A stretch of DNA of 64,000 bases, taken from NCBI RefSeq assembly GCF_007671725.1, contig NZ_VCNM01000001.1, forward strand, positions 744,001-808,000, in the 5' to 3' direction. The stretch comes from Halorubrum depositum. Lineage in GTDB: Archaea > Halobacteriota > Halobacteria > Halobacteriales > Haloferacaceae. Of this stretch, positions 35,183-45,100 are shown in pieces. How positions within the stretch are numbered: the stretch's first letter is position 1; each line of letters starts with the position of its first letter. Under the pieces are notes generated by a model that worked only from the letters and a program-made list of their open reading frames with translations, was not told the origin of the DNA and did not search any database. Both the position numbers and the translations under genes were made by a program.

Positions 35183-35662
35183 TCAGTGCTGCTCGTCCTC
35201 GTACACCCACGCGGCGGTGTCGAGGCCGTAGTCGACGAGCTCGTCCTCGTCGAAGAAGAGGTCGATCTCGCGCTCGTTGGCGCCCTCGTCCTCGTGGTCC
35301 GACGCGTGGATCACGTTGTGGCCGAGGTCTAAGCCGAAGTCGCCGCGGATCGTGCCCGGGGCGGACTCGGCGGGGTCGGTCTCGCCGACCATCGCGCGGA
35401 CCTGCCGGGTCGCGTCGGCGCCCTCCCACACCATCGCGAAGACGGGGCCGGAGGTGATGAACTCGACGAGGCCGTCGAAGAACGGCTTGCCCTCGTGTTC
35501 ACCGTAGTGGTCGTGGGCGAGCTCCTCGTCGATCCGCATGAACTTGCCGCCGACGAGCTTCAGGCCGCGCTCCTCGAAGCGGGAGACGATCTCGCCGATG
35601 AGGCCGCGCTGGACGCCGTCGGGCTTCACCATCACGAAGGTGCGCTCGTCGTGGTGGCTCAT
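35183..35662 (-). CDS. ndk: nucleoside diphosphate kinase
   Basis: A 159-residue protein of normal length; NDK transfers the gamma-phosphate between NTPs and NDPs through a phosphohistidine. Seen: [20 protein letters not shown] at the N-terminus and the catalytic histidine in [20 protein letters not shown] near residue 115. It is the last gene of the rpl7ae-rps28e-rpl24e-ndk operon, and its start directly follows the rpl24e stop. Confidence 0.97.
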   Translation of the reverse strand: MSHHDERTFVMVKPDGVQRGLIGEIVSRFEERGLKLVGGKFMRIDEELAHDHYGEHEGKPFFDGLVEFITSGPVFAMVWEGADATRQVRAMVGETDPAESAPGTIRGDFGLDLGHNVIHASDHEDEGANEREIDLFFDEDELVDYGLDTAAWVYEDEQH

Positions 35663-35851
35663 CTACTCGCCACCGTGGTCGCGCCCTTCCTCGGTCCACT
35701 CGAGGTCGCGCGCCTCGCGGCCGAGGAAGTAGTTCTTCTCCGCCTTCGAGTCGACGAAGTGGAGGATCTGTCCGTCCTTCTTGACGTACATCGTGCCCGT
35801 GCCGGGCTCGATCTCCTCGCCGGTGTAGTCGCAGGTGCGTGTCTCAACCAT
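35663..35851 (-). CDS. rpl24e: 50S ribosomal protein L24e
   Basis: A 62-residue zinc-ribbon-type ribosomal protein. The N-terminus RTCDYTGEEIEPGTGTMYVK keeps one cysteine of the usual Zn cluster; KNYFLGREARDLEWTEEGR is typical. It is the third gene of the operon, three bases after the rps28e stop. Confidence 0.94.
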   Translation of the reverse strand: MVETRTCDYTGEEIEPGTGTMYVKKDGQILHFVDSKAEKNYFLGREARDLEWTEEGRDHGGE

Positions 35852-35854
35852 CGG

Positions 35855-36079
35855 TTATCGCCCTCCGATCGAGTCGGCGTCGCGCTGGGTCTCCCGGAGC
35901 TGGAGCACGTCGCCCATGCGGACGGGGCCCAGGACGTTCCGGGTGATGATCCGGCCCTGGTTCGATCCCTCCTGGATGCGGCATTTGACCTGCATGGCCT
36001 CGCCGTGCATCCCGGTCTTGCCGACGACCTCGATCACCTCGGCGGTGGTCGAGTCGCCGGTGCCCTCTTCTGCGCTCAT
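35855..36079 (-). CDS. rps28e: 30S ribosomal protein S28e
   Basis: A 74-residue OB-fold ribosomal protein. Seen: [40 protein letters not shown] and the C-terminal DADSIGGR. It follows rpl7ae with a six-base gap. The acidic N-terminal tail ([10 protein letters not shown]) is halophile-like. Confidence 0.96.
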   Translation of the reverse strand: MSAEEGTGDSTTAEVIEVVGKTGMHGEAMQVKCRIQEGSNQGRIITRNVLGPVRMGDVLQLRETQRDADSIGGR

Positions 36080-36085
36080 GGGTAG

Positions 36086-36448
36086 TTATCGGAGCTCCGC
36101 GACCTTCTCGCCGATGTCCTCGACGTCGTCCTCGGCGTCGCCGGCGTCCACGACGGCGGCGGCGGCCGAGCCGACCTCGAGGCCCGCGGCGTGACCGACT
36201 TCGTCCTGCGTGTCGACGAAGACGACCGGGATCCCCTTCTCGTCGGCGAGCTCGGGGAGGTGCATGACGATCTCCTCGGGGGAGACGTCCTCCGCGACGA
36301 TGACGAGGTCGGCGTTGCCGCGCTCGACGGCCTTGGTGGTCTCGTTGGTTCCTTTCTTCACGGTACCTGTGTCTCGAGCGACCTCGAGCGCCTCGAGCGA
36401 TCGCTCGGCGAGGTCGGCTGGGGTTTCGTAGTCTACGTAAACGGGCAT
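36086..36448 (-). CDS. rpl7ae: 50S ribosomal protein L7Ae
   Basis: A 120-residue protein that binds kink-turn RNA in 23S rRNA, box C/D and H/ACA RNPs and RNase P. Seen: [40 protein letters not shown] and [20 protein letters not shown]. It leads the operon. The ATG at 36448 is supported by an AGGTG Shine-Dalgarno-like run (36458-36462) and by an upstream TATA element that leaves a leader of about 90 bases. Confidence 0.97.
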   Translation of the reverse strand: MPVYVDYETPADLAERSLEALEVARDTGTVKKGTNETTKAVERGNADLVIVAEDVSPEEIVMHLPELADEKGIPVVFVDTQDEVGHAAGLEVGSAAAAVVDAGDAEDDVEDIGEKVAELR

Positions 36449-36541
36449 ATGTTGTTCACCTGTCCTCCGTGCGGGCTCGCGTGTCCGTCCCGTGGCCGGT
36501 CCCTAACGGAACGGCACATCATCAACCCCACAGAGGCTGTG
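36449..36541 (-). promoter_or_regulatory. leader of the rpl7ae operon
   Basis: On the minus strand a TATA-like CTTTTATGG lies at 36562-36570, predicting a transcript start near 36540 and a leader of about 90 bases, unlike the leaderless genes around it. The leader begins with a perfect five-base-pair hairpin (36529-36541, loop CCT) followed by a TGATGAT run (36518-36524). L7Ae binds kink-turns, so autoregulation is possible, but I cannot show a complete kink-turn. Confidence 0.45.
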
Positions 36542-36722
36542 ACCCGACGTAGTCCGGACGTCCATAAAAGCGCTTTCAATGTCCCTCGCGTGTGCGAGCG
36601 GGAGTCACGGGTCGGAAAGCAGCTCCTCGGGCCCGAAGGAGCGCCCTCGGCGACCCCGGAGCGCCGGTCCCGTCGGACTCCGCGTTTCTTAAGCGTCGCT
36701 CGCTCCTCCGGTCGGACGTCTA

Positions 36723-38138
36723 ATGGTCCGTCTCGTTCACTACTCCGACATCGAGAACGTCTTCGACGCCCCCGAGCGGGCGGCCCGCCTCGCCGGCCGG
36801 ATCCGGGCGCTCTCGGGCCCCGACGCCGCGGTCGTCGCCACCGGCGACACGACCGCGCCGGGCGTCCTCTCGCTGGTCGCGAGCGGGCGGCAGGTCGTCG
36901 ACTTCTACGCGGCCACCGACACCGTCCTCGACACGTTCGGCAACCACGAGTTCGACTACGGGCCCGACGCGCTCCGCGGGCTCGTCGCCGACGCCCCGGC
37001 GACGTTCGTCTCCGCGAACGTCCGCGACGAGGCGGGCGAGCCTTTCGGCCGCGAGGCGGGCGTCGTCCCGTGGGCGACCCGCGAGGTCGACGGGGCCGCG
37101 GTCGGGTTCGTCGGCGTCACCGACCCCGCCACCGACTCGCTGAATCCGATGGCCGCCGAGCTCTCGTTCGACGACCCGGTCGCCGCCGCGCGCGACGCGC
37201 TCGCCGAGATGCGGACCGCGGTCGCCGAGCGCGGGAGCGGGGAGGGCGCGGCCGCGCTCGATCACGCCGTGGTCCTCTCCCATCTCGGCGCCGGCGACGA
37301 CGAGCTCGCCCGGGAGCTCGACGTCGACGCGATCCTCGGCGGCCACGTCCACAGCCGACGCAACGAGGTCGTCGCGGGCACCCGGATCGTCCGCCCCGGC
37401 GTCAACGGCGAGGCGGTCGCCGAGGTCGACCTGGGGCCGTCCGTCCCGGACGCGACCCTCCACGAGCCCGACGGCGCCGACCCCGCGCCCGGGCTCGAAG
37501 CCGCCCTCGCGGAGCGGATGGCCGCGGCCGACCTCGACGAGACCGTCGACGTCGTCGAAAACCCCATCGAGCGCACGGGCGACGTGGTCCACGGCGGCGA
37601 GTGCCGCGTCGGCAACTTCGTCGCGGACGCGTTCCGGTGGGCCCACGACGCCGACGTGGGGCTCTCGAACGCCGGCGGGCTCCGACAGGGCGACCCGTGG
37701 GCGGGCGAGGTGACGAAGGCCGACCTGATCAGCCTGATCCCGTTCGAGGAGCCCGTGACGCTCGCGTCGGTCACGGGCGCGGAGCTCCTCGAGATACTCC
37801 GCGAGATGGCCGCCCCCGACGTCGACTTCGGCGAGGACGACTGGTGGCACGGACACGTCTCGAACGCCCGCGTCGTCTGGGACGCCGACGCGGAGCTGAT
37901 TATGGAGGCGGCCGTCGGCGGCGAGCCGATCGACCCGGAGGCGCGCTACACCGTCGCGGTCTCGGAGTACCTCCTCCACTCCGAGCACGAGTACCCGACG
38001 CTCGGGCAGCGGCACCGGATCGACGAGGCCGACATCCAGTACGAGGTGCTCGCCGCCTACGCCCGCGAGCACGGGATCGACCCCGAGATAGAAGGGCGGA
38101 TCGAGATCCGGAACCGCGCCGCCGGCGACGACGACTGA
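36723..38138 (+). CDS. 5'-nucleotidase / 2',3'-cyclic phosphodiesterase family metallophosphatase
   Basis: A 471-residue protein without a signal peptide, so probably cytoplasmic, unlike secreted bacterial UshA. The metallophosphatase motifs are HYSDIENV, ATGDTTAPG, TFGNHEFDYGPDAL, VVLSHLGAGD and GGHVHSRRNE. The C-terminal 5'-nucleotidase domain shows GNFVADAFRWAHDADVGLSN and GGLRQGDPWAGEVTKADL, then FEEPVTLASVTGAELLE. It may hydrolyse nucleotides or other phosphoesters. It is divergent from the rpl7ae operon with its own TATA-like TTTCTTAAGC about 30 bases upstream. Confidence 0.88.
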   Translation: MVRLVHYSDIENVFDAPERAARLAGRIRALSGPDAAVVATGDTTAPGVLSLVASGRQVVDFYAATDTVLDTFGNHEFDYGPDALRGLVADAPATFVSANVRDEAGEPFGREAGVVPWATREVDGAAVGFVGVTDPATDSLNPMAAELSFDDPVAAARDALAEMRTAVAERGSGEGAAALDHAVVLSHLGAGDDELARELDVDAILGGHVHSRRNEVVAGTRIVRPGVNGEAVAEVDLGPSVPDATLHEPDGADPAPGLEAALAERMAAADLDETVDVVENPIERTGDVVHGGECRVGNFVADAFRWAHDADVGLSNAGGLRQGDPWAGEVTKADLISLIPFEEPVTLASVTGAELLEILREMAAPDVDFGEDDWWHGHVSNARVVWDADAELIMEAAVGGEPIDPEARYTVAVSEYLLHSEHEYPTLGQRHRIDEADIQYEVLAAYAREHGIDPEIEGRIEIRNRAAGDDD

Positions 38139-38183
38139 GCGGGCAGAAGTCGGAGCGCGGACCGTGACCCGGCCCCGTGCCGG

Positions 38184-39137
38184 TCAGTCCAGGTCGATCG
38201 CGACGTCGTGCTGCAGTCCGGCCGCCTTCACCGTGTTGTAAAGCAACATCGCGCGCGTCATCGGCCCGACGCCGCCGGGGACCGGGGTGATCGCGCCCGC
38301 CACCTCCCTCGCCGACTCGTAGTCGACGTCGCCGACGAGCTCGTACCCCTTCTCCGTCTCGGCGTCGATCCGGTTGATCCCCACGTCGATCACGGTCGCG
38401 CCCGGCTTGAGCATCGAGCCGTCGACGAACTCCGGGATGCCGGCGGCGGCGATCACGATGTCGGCGTCCGCGAGCTTCCCCTCCAAGTCCTCGGTCCGGG
38501 AGTGACACACCGTCGTGGTCGCGTTGCCGGTCGGCGACTTCTGGATCAGGAGGTTCGCCATCGGCTTCCCGACGATGTCGGACCGGCCGACGACGACCGC
38601 GTCGGCGCCCTCGGTCTCCACGTCGTACGCCGCCAGCAGCTTCTGCACGCCGTGGGGGGTGCAGGGCTTGAACCGGGCGTCGCCGGCGACGAGCCGCCCG
38701 ACGTTCTCCGGGTGGAAGCCGTCCACGTCCTTCTCGGGGGCGATCCGCCGGAGGACGCTCCGTTTGTCGACGTGGTCGGGAACGGGTAGCTGGACCAGGA
38801 TGCCGTGGACGTCGTCGCGCTCGTTGAGGTCGTCGATCGTGTCGTACAGCTCCTCGGCGGGCGCGTCGGCGTCGATCTCGACGTGGACGCTCTCGATGCC
38901 GACCTCCTCGCAGTCGCGCTGCTTCATCGAGACGTACGTCTCGCTCGCGGGGTCGTCGCTCATCAGGACGGTGGCGAGCCCGGGCGTCACGCCGGCGTCT
39001 TCCAGCGTCTCGACGTGCGCGGTCACGTCCGCGCGCACGTCGGCCGCGACGGCCTCGCCGTCGATGATCGTCGTCGCGTCCGCGTCGCCGGCGGCCTCGT
39101 CGCCGTCGACCGCGTCGCCGTCCGTGTTCTCGGTCAT
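38184..39137 (-). CDS. folD: methylenetetrahydrofolate dehydrogenase/cyclohydrolase
   Basis: A 317-residue bifunctional enzyme from the ATG at 39137. It oxidises methylene-THF to methenyl-THF and opens it to formyl-THF. Seen: the lysine-bearing YVSMKQRDCEEVGI, GILVQLPVPDHVD, PEKDVDGFHPENVGRL, PCTPHGVQKLL, the Rossmann VVGRSDIVGKPMANLL and the C-terminal PVPGGVGPMTRAMLL. A 30-residue acidic leader precedes the core. It complements glyA (2.9 kb) in one-carbon metabolism. Confidence 0.95.
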   Translation of the reverse strand: MTENTDGDAVDGDEAAGDADATTIIDGEAVAADVRADVTAHVETLEDAGVTPGLATVLMSDDPASETYVSMKQRDCEEVGIESVHVEIDADAPAEELYDTIDDLNERDDVHGILVQLPVPDHVDKRSVLRRIAPEKDVDGFHPENVGRLVAGDARFKPCTPHGVQKLLAAYDVETEGADAVVVGRSDIVGKPMANLLIQKSPTGNATTTVCHSRTEDLEGKLADADIVIAAAGIPEFVDGSMLKPGATVIDVGINRIDAETEKGYELVGDVDYESAREVAGAITPVPGGVGPMTRAMLLYNTVKAAGLQHDVAIDLD

Positions 39138-39243
39138 ACCGGAACCGAGAGCGAGGCGATACAAAAGTGACGCGGGATCGTGTCGATCTCAGCGTCTCGA
39201 GAGACGATCCTATACATGAATCTGCAATACGCGGTGCCGCGAG

Positions 39244-40020
39244 CTACTCCGGGAACAGCTCCTCCTCGCGCTCGACCGCGTCGATCGCGGCGACCTCGTC
39301 CGGGGCGAGGTCGAGGTCGGCGGCCGCGAGGTTCGCGTGGAGGTGGCGCTCGCTCGACGCCTTCGGGATCGCGGCGACCGGCTCCTTGGCGGTCGCCCAC
39401 GCGATCGCGACCGCCTCGGGCGTCGCGTCGTGCGCCGCCGCGACCGATCGGACGGCGTCGACCTCGCGCACCCGGCCGCCGGCCAACGGCGAGTAGGCGA
39501 CCACGTCGTAGCCGTGCTCGCGGGCGTGCTCCAGCAACTCGGGCCTGTAGAACAGCGGGTGCAGCTCTGTCTGGTGGGCCGCGAGCGGCGCGTCGAGGAC
39601 GTCGAGAGCGCGGTCCAGCTGATCGGGCTCGAAGTTCGAGACGCCGACGTTCCGGACGAGCCCCTCGTCGACCAGGCGGTCGAGCGCCGGGAGCGTCGCT
39701 TCCGGGTCGTAGTCGCCCCGCGGCCGGTGGACGTACAGCAGGTCGAGCGCCTCGACGCCGAGCCGGTCGGCGCTCTCGCGGGCGGCCGGGCCGACCTCGT
39801 CGGCGGCGAGGTCATCGATCCACAGCTTCGTCGCGACGGTCACGTCCTCGCGGTCGAGGTCGCCGTCGGCCAGCCCCGCGGCGAGCCCCTCGCCGACGAC
39901 GCCCTCGTTGCCGTAGATCCGTGCGGTGTCGAGGTGGCGGTAGCCGACCGAGAGCGCGGTCGCGACCGGGTCGGGGTCGTCTATCCCCATCGTGCCGAGG
40001 CCGACGGGCGGGAGGTCCAT
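39244..40020 (-). CDS. aldo/keto reductase
   Basis: A 258-residue protein from the ATG at 40020, chosen over an in-frame start nine codons upstream because the family begins just before LPPVGLGTMG. The AKR tetrad is visible: Asp in HLDTARIYGNEG (with the Tyr), Lys in VATKLWID, and His in LLYVHRPRGDYDPE. GVSNFEPDQLD and IPKASSERHL form the cofactor-binding parts. The physiological substrate is unknown. It may share a transcript with the HAD gene upstream. Confidence 0.88.
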   Translation of the reverse strand: MDLPPVGLGTMGIDDPDPVATALSVGYRHLDTARIYGNEGVVGEGLAAGLADGDLDREDVTVATKLWIDDLAADEVGPAARESADRLGVEALDLLYVHRPRGDYDPEATLPALDRLVDEGLVRNVGVSNFEPDQLDRALDVLDAPLAAHQTELHPLFYRPELLEHAREHGYDVVAYSPLAGGRVREVDAVRSVAAAHDATPEAVAIAWATAKEPVAAIPKASSERHLHANLAAADLDLAPDEVAAIDAVEREEELFPE

Positions 40021-40078
40021 GTACCACGCTGGGTCCGACCGAGACAAAAGGCGTCCGGCTTCGCGCGGCGGACGGGAT

Positions 40079-40774
40079 TCAGGCCGATTCGTCGGTCTCC
40101 GCGTCGGAGCGCACGGGCGCCCGCCCGCAGATGCTCACGAGATCGTGGAGGTCGTCGATCTCGTACGTCGGCTGGCAGGAGAGCTCCGCGGAGCGGCGGT
40201 GCGGACGCCGGACGAACGCGGAGTCGATGCCGGCGTTGTCGGCGGCGCGCACGTCCGACTCGTTGTCGCCGACGAACAGCGCCGTCTCGGCGCCGAGGTC
40301 CTCCAGGGCGCGTTCCAGGTAGTACGGCGAGGGCTTCTTGCGCGAGAGGCTGGCGATCGACGGCTCGCGCCCGTAGGCGACCTCGAACCGCCCGGCGAGG
40401 CCGAAGTGGTCGAGGACGGCGTCGACGGTCGCCTGCTGGTTCGAGGAGACCACGCCGAGCGGGACGTCGAGGAAGCGGAGCGCGTCGACGTCCTCGTACG
40501 GCGTCTTCCGCCCCTTCCGGGCGGCGTCGATCTGGGCGGCCGAGGCCGTCTCGTCGCGGACGCGCCAGAACTTCGCCGGCTCCATCCCGTACCGCTCGCA
40601 GATGTCGGTCAGCGTCGCGGGGTCGACGCCGACGGCGACGTCGTCGACGTGGGCCAGGTCGGGGTCCTCGACGCCGAGGCTCACGAACGCGTCCCAGGCG
40701 GCCTCCCGGAGCGTGTCGAACGAGGTCCGTCCGACGAGCACCCCGTCCTTGTCGAGGACGACGGCGTCGTACAC
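40079..40774 (-). CDS. HAD-family phosphatase
   Basis: A 231-residue protein from a GTG start at 40774. HAD motifs: DKDGVL (motif I, with the nucleophile Asp), VVSSNQQATVD (motif II), KKPSPYYLERALE (motif III lysine) and LFVGDNESDVRAADNAG (motif IV). The cap region between motifs I and II includes RKGRKTPYEDV. The profile is phosphoglycolate-phosphatase-like. It is 58 bases upstream of the aldo/keto reductase gene on the same strand. Confidence 0.86.
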   Translation of the reverse strand: MYDAVVLDKDGVLVGRTSFDTLREAAWDAFVSLGVEDPDLAHVDDVAVGVDPATLTDICERYGMEPAKFWRVRDETASAAQIDAARKGRKTPYEDVDALRFLDVPLGVVSSNQQATVDAVLDHFGLAGRFEVAYGREPSIASLSRKKPSPYYLERALEDLGAETALFVGDNESDVRAADNAGIDSAFVRRPHRRSAELSCQPTYEIDDLHDLVSICGRAPVRSDAETDESA

Positions 40775-40963
40775 GACCCTCCTTCCGTGAGTAACCGGCA
40801 AAAAGCTTTCACCGGTTCCGGTCGCCGCGGATCGCCGATATTTTCCTTCGCTGTCCGGGCGGAAATGAATCGGGATTGACACCACCGAAGGGGGCGGCGC
40901 TCTCACCGGCGAGCACGCCTCCCGCACTTTCAATACCCGGCGCGACCAACCCTCGACTTGGAT

Positions 40964-42103
40964 ATGAATATCGTTGATATCGCGGTGCCGGAATACGTCG
41001 AGATCGACGTCGACACGCGACTCGCCAAGGTCCGGTCCATCTTCGAGCGCGAGAACCCGAAGGGGATCGTCGTCACCGAGGACGGCGAGTACGTCGGCGT
41101 GGTCGGGGAGAAGCAGCTCATGCGCTCGCGCATGGAGGACGACACGAAGGTGTCGGCCGTGATGAAGCCCGCGCCCTCCGTCGACCGCCACGAGGACGTG
41201 CGGGAGACGGCCCGCCTCCTCGTCGAGGGCGACGTGAAGATCGCGCCCGTCTACGAGGGCGAGAAGCTCTACGGGATCGTCACGGTCGACCAGATCCTCG
41301 AGGCCGTCCTCGACAGCCTCGACGCGATCACCGTCGCGCAGGTCGCGACGGAGGACGTCATCGGGATAAACGAGAAGGACAGCGTCGGCCGCGCGATCAA
41401 CCGCCTCCGCGAGAACGGGATCTCTCGGCTCCCGGCCCTCGACGAGGACGGCCGACTTGTCGGCGTCGTCACCACCAACGACATCGTCGAGTTCGTCGTC
41501 CGCGACCAGGAGCGACAGGGCAGCGGCGACCGCGCCGGCGACATCGACCGGATGCTCGACATCCCCGTCTACGACATCATGTCGAGCCCCGTCGTCACCG
41601 CGACCGCCGACGAGACCGCGCAGGCCGTCGTCGAGCGCATGTTCGACAACGAGGTCTCCGGACTCGTCGTGACTCCGGACGGCGCCGACACCGTCGCCGG
41701 GATGGTGACGAAGACCGACGTGCTCCGCGCGCTCACGTTCACCGAGCAGGACTCGATGGACGTCCAGATCACCAACGTGGACCTGCTGGACACGACCACC
41801 CGCGAGCACATCGTCGAGTCGATCGAGCAGGTCGCCGACAAGTACGCCGCGATGCACGTCATCCACGCGCACGTCCGCCTCCACGCGCACAAGGAGAAGC
41901 TCCGCGGCACGCCCCTCATCCAGTGTCAGATCCGCCTCCGGACCAACGAGGGCCAGGTCGGCGGCTCCGGCGAGGGGTACGGCGCCGAACACGCCTTCCA
42001 CGTCGCGCTCGACAAGCTGGAGCGCAACGTCTTGGAGATCAAGGGCGTCAACGCCGACGAGGAGTACCGCGGCCAGCTGCTCCGCAAGCTCGGCGAGCTG
42101 TGA
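40964..42103 (+). CDS. four-CBS-domain protein with C-terminal ribosome-hibernation-like domain
   Basis: A 379-residue protein from the ATG at 40964. Four CBS repeats are visible: residues 1-58 (KGIVVTEDGEYVGVVGEK), 62-123 (KIAPVYEGEKLYGIVTVDQI), 126-185 (ISRLPALDEDGRLVGVVTTN) and 200-262 (VSGLVVTPDGADTVAGMVTK). The last 110 residues (VQITNVDLLDTTTREHIVES, then IQCQIRLRTNEGQVGGSGEG and HAFHVALDKLERNV) follow the HPF/RaiA (S30AE) pattern. CBS domains bind adenosine nucleotides, so the protein may couple energy state to ribosome inactivation. That functional link is inference. Confidence 0.85.
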   Translation: MNIVDIAVPEYVEIDVDTRLAKVRSIFERENPKGIVVTEDGEYVGVVGEKQLMRSRMEDDTKVSAVMKPAPSVDRHEDVRETARLLVEGDVKIAPVYEGEKLYGIVTVDQILEAVLDSLDAITVAQVATEDVIGINEKDSVGRAINRLRENGISRLPALDEDGRLVGVVTTNDIVEFVVRDQERQGSGDRAGDIDRMLDIPVYDIMSSPVVTATADETAQAVVERMFDNEVSGLVVTPDGADTVAGMVTKTDVLRALTFTEQDSMDVQITNVDLLDTTTREHIVESIEQVADKYAAMHVIHAHVRLHAHKEKLRGTPLIQCQIRLRTNEGQVGGSGEGYGAEHAFHVALDKLERNVLEIKGVNADEEYRGQLLRKLGEL

Positions 42104-42140
42104 GCCGGTAGGGCGGCCGGCGGCGCTCGGCGGTTCCGGC

Positions 42141-42175
42141 GCTTTTTTCGCGCGTCTTCTCGTTTTCCGCCTCGA
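42141..42175 (+). terminator. T-tracts after the CBS gene
   Basis: GCTTTTTTCG (T-run 42143-42148) followed by CGTTTTCC lies about 40 bases after the CBS gene stop. Two U-runs after GC-rich sequence fit an archaeal intrinsic terminator; this region also separates the convergent protease gene. Confidence 0.45.
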
Positions 42176-42198
42176 CGACGGATTCCCGAGGCCGATCC

Positions 42199-45100
42199 TC
42201 AGCCGTTCCCGGCGCGAAGTCTCCCGAACAGCGTCGCCGCGAGCAGCGCAGCGATCCCGGTGACAGGCCCGAAACCGGGCGCTTCGTCGTCGGAGGTGTC
42301 GCCCGACGCGCCGGCTTCGTCGGCCCCCGCTCCGTCGTCGCCGTCGGACTCGTCCGTGCCGCCGCCCGCGGCCGTCCCGTCTCCCCCGTCGCCGTCGTCC
42401 GACGGCCCGTCGTCGACGGGCTCCCGTTCGTCGGTCGGTTCGGTCGTCTCGTTCGGAGGGACGTCGGATTTGTTGGTCAGACGGTTCGTTTCGTTCGTCG
42501 GTTCCGCCGTCTCGTTCGTCGATTCCGCCGTCTCGTTCGCGATTTTGTCGGTCTCACTCGTCTCCTCCTCGTCAGCGGGTGCAGTGGATCCACCGCCTCC
42601 GCCGCCCCCGCCGCCACCCCCGCTGACTCCGCCGCCACCCCCGCCGCCCCCGCCGCCTCCATCACCGCTATCTGTGCTCTCGCCGTCGTCGCCCTCGCCG
42701 CTGACCACGTCGAACGACTTCGTTCGGGTGTCGTTCCCCGTCGATGCGGTGACGTCGTACCGACCGGTCGACGCGCCCTCGTCGATCGAGACCGCGGTCG
42801 TCGTCGATCGCGTCGCGTCGATCTCGACATCCGAGAACGACCGCGACGCCGGGTCGGCCGTCCCGCTCGGCGAGGCGGACGCGCTCACGGTGACGTTCCC
42901 GGCCGCTCGGCCCGCGTTTCGGACGTCGATCGAGAACTCGCCGCTCGACCCCCGTTCGATCTCGTCCGGCCCGGAGATCGAGGTGACCTCGAACACCGCC
43001 GTCGGGCTCAGCGAGACGCTCTCCTCGCGCGACTCGTTCGCCGCGAGCGCGAGCGTCCGCGACGACTCGGCGTACCCGGCGGCCGAGACCGTCACCGTCC
43101 GCTCCCCGCGGTCGACCGCGAGCGAGTAGTTCCCGGCGGTTCCGGTGTCGGTGGACGCCGACCCGGTGGCCACGGTCGCGCCGGCGACCGGGTCGCCGCT
43201 GCGTTCGTCCGTCACCGTTCCGGAGAGCGTCGCCGCTCTCGGATCGAGCGCGAGCCTCGGATCCGCGGTCGCGTTCGGATCGATCGTCAGGTCGGTTCGC
43301 GCGTCCGGGCGGAAGTCCGGCGCCACCGCGGTGACGTCGTACGACCCGGGCCGAAGATCCACCGCGTACGACCCGTCGTCCGCCGCGTCGACGGCGGCGA
43401 CGGTCGCGTTCGTCTCGTTCCTGACCGTCACCGTCGGGTTCGACGGACGATCGAGGTCGTCGCTCGCGTTCACGACCCCGGCGAGCGTCCCGTTTCGGAG
43501 CGCGAGCGAGAGGTTCGCGGTGGCGGCGTCGCCGGAGCCGTTCAGTTCGACAGTCTCGTTCGCGGGCGCGTACGTCGCGTTGCTCGCGGTGACAGTGAGA
43601 CCGGTCGCCGGCACGTCGACGCGGTAGCTCCCGTTCTCGTCGGTCGTCGTCTCGGCGACCGTCTCGGCGTCGTTTCGGACGACCACGTCGACCGCGGGCA
43701 GCGTCGCGTTCGTCTCCGCGTCCGTCACGGTGCCGTTCACCGTGCCGACCGCGTCTGCGACCCGGGTCGCCGCGGTGGCGTTGTCCTCGGCCGACGCGAC
43801 TTCGACCGTCGCTTCGCCGGTCCCGAAGTCGCTCGGGACGGTACCGTCGAGTGAAACGGTTGCGGTGTTTCCGGCGCCGACCGAGACGTTCGTCGCGTTG
43901 AGCACCCGCGCGTCGCTCTCGTTCGCCGGATCGGTCAGGCGGAGTTCGACGGTGCGGTCGTCGCCGGCCGCCTCGCCGCGGTTCGTCACGTTCACCGTGG
44001 TGTCGAGCGGGCCGCCGCGTTCGACGATCCCGGGAGCAGCGAGGTTCGCGATCGCGTATGCGGGCGGTTCGAGAACGGTGACCGTCGAGGTTCGATTCGA
44101 ATCCGCGGTGTGAATGCCGTGTGCGTACTCGCCCGGATCGGTCCCGTCGGGCACGGTGTAACCGAACGAGACGGTCGTCGCCTCGCCGGGATCGAGAGTA
44201 ACTGTCGTGTCGTTACCGACGGTTCCGTTGAATCGATACTCGACGCTACCGGTACCCGGCGCGCCGCCGGTGTTGGTGACCGTCGCGGAGACGTCGACTG
44301 TCGAGCCGGGGACGGTTTCGGTCGGGGCGTCGAACTCGGTGACGGAGAATTCGGGGCTCGTGACCGACGAGACGGCCGCGTACCCGTCGACGATTCCCGC
44401 GCCGTATCTCGTGTCGGGATCCGTCGCGCCGTCCGGGTGATTCGCGGTGTCTCGAAGCGTGTCGTACAGCTCCTCGTCCGTGACGTTCCGCGACGTCGCC
44501 GAGATCATCAGCGCCGCGACGCCCGAGACGTGAGGTGCGGCCATGGAGGTACCCGTGAGATTTTGGTATCCACCGCCCGCTGCTGTCGAGTTCACCGACA
44601 CGCCCGGAGCCGACACGTCCGGAACCACGTACTCGGCCGGCCAGTCGGCCGGCGCGTCGTTACCCCACGCCTCGTCGGTGGACACGTTTTCACCGCCTGA
44701 AAAGGAGGGAACCTCGCGATTGGAGTCGACGGCCCCGACGCCGAGGGAGTCGTATATATTACCCGGCGAGCTCGATGGCTCAAAGTCTCGATTTCCGGAC
44801 GATGCGACGACGACTTTCCCGGCGTCCCGCGCGTTCCGGACCGGTTCGATCAGCTCGGTGGCGTACCCGTCCGCACCCAAACTCATTTGCAACACGTCGA
44901 CTTCGGGGTCCTGCGACGCGTGTTCCATGCCGGCGACGACCCGCATGAACGTCGCGTTTCCGCCGTCGTCGTCGAACACTTTGATACCGTGGAGCGTCGC
45001 CTCGGGGGCCACACCGATCGCCGTCCCGCTCTCGTTTCCGCCGGCGACCGTCCCGGCGACGTGGGTACCGTGACCGTTCCCGTCCGACGCGTCGCTGAGG

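Noticed and set aside
36449..36541. Complete kink-turn in the rpl7ae leader
   Set aside because: A TGATGA run is present, but the matching tandem G-A partner strand could not be found by eye.
40079..42001. Minus-strand 640-residue frame extending the HAD gene
   Set aside because: Only the last 231 residues match HAD motifs; the rest is antisense to the CBS gene on the plus strand.
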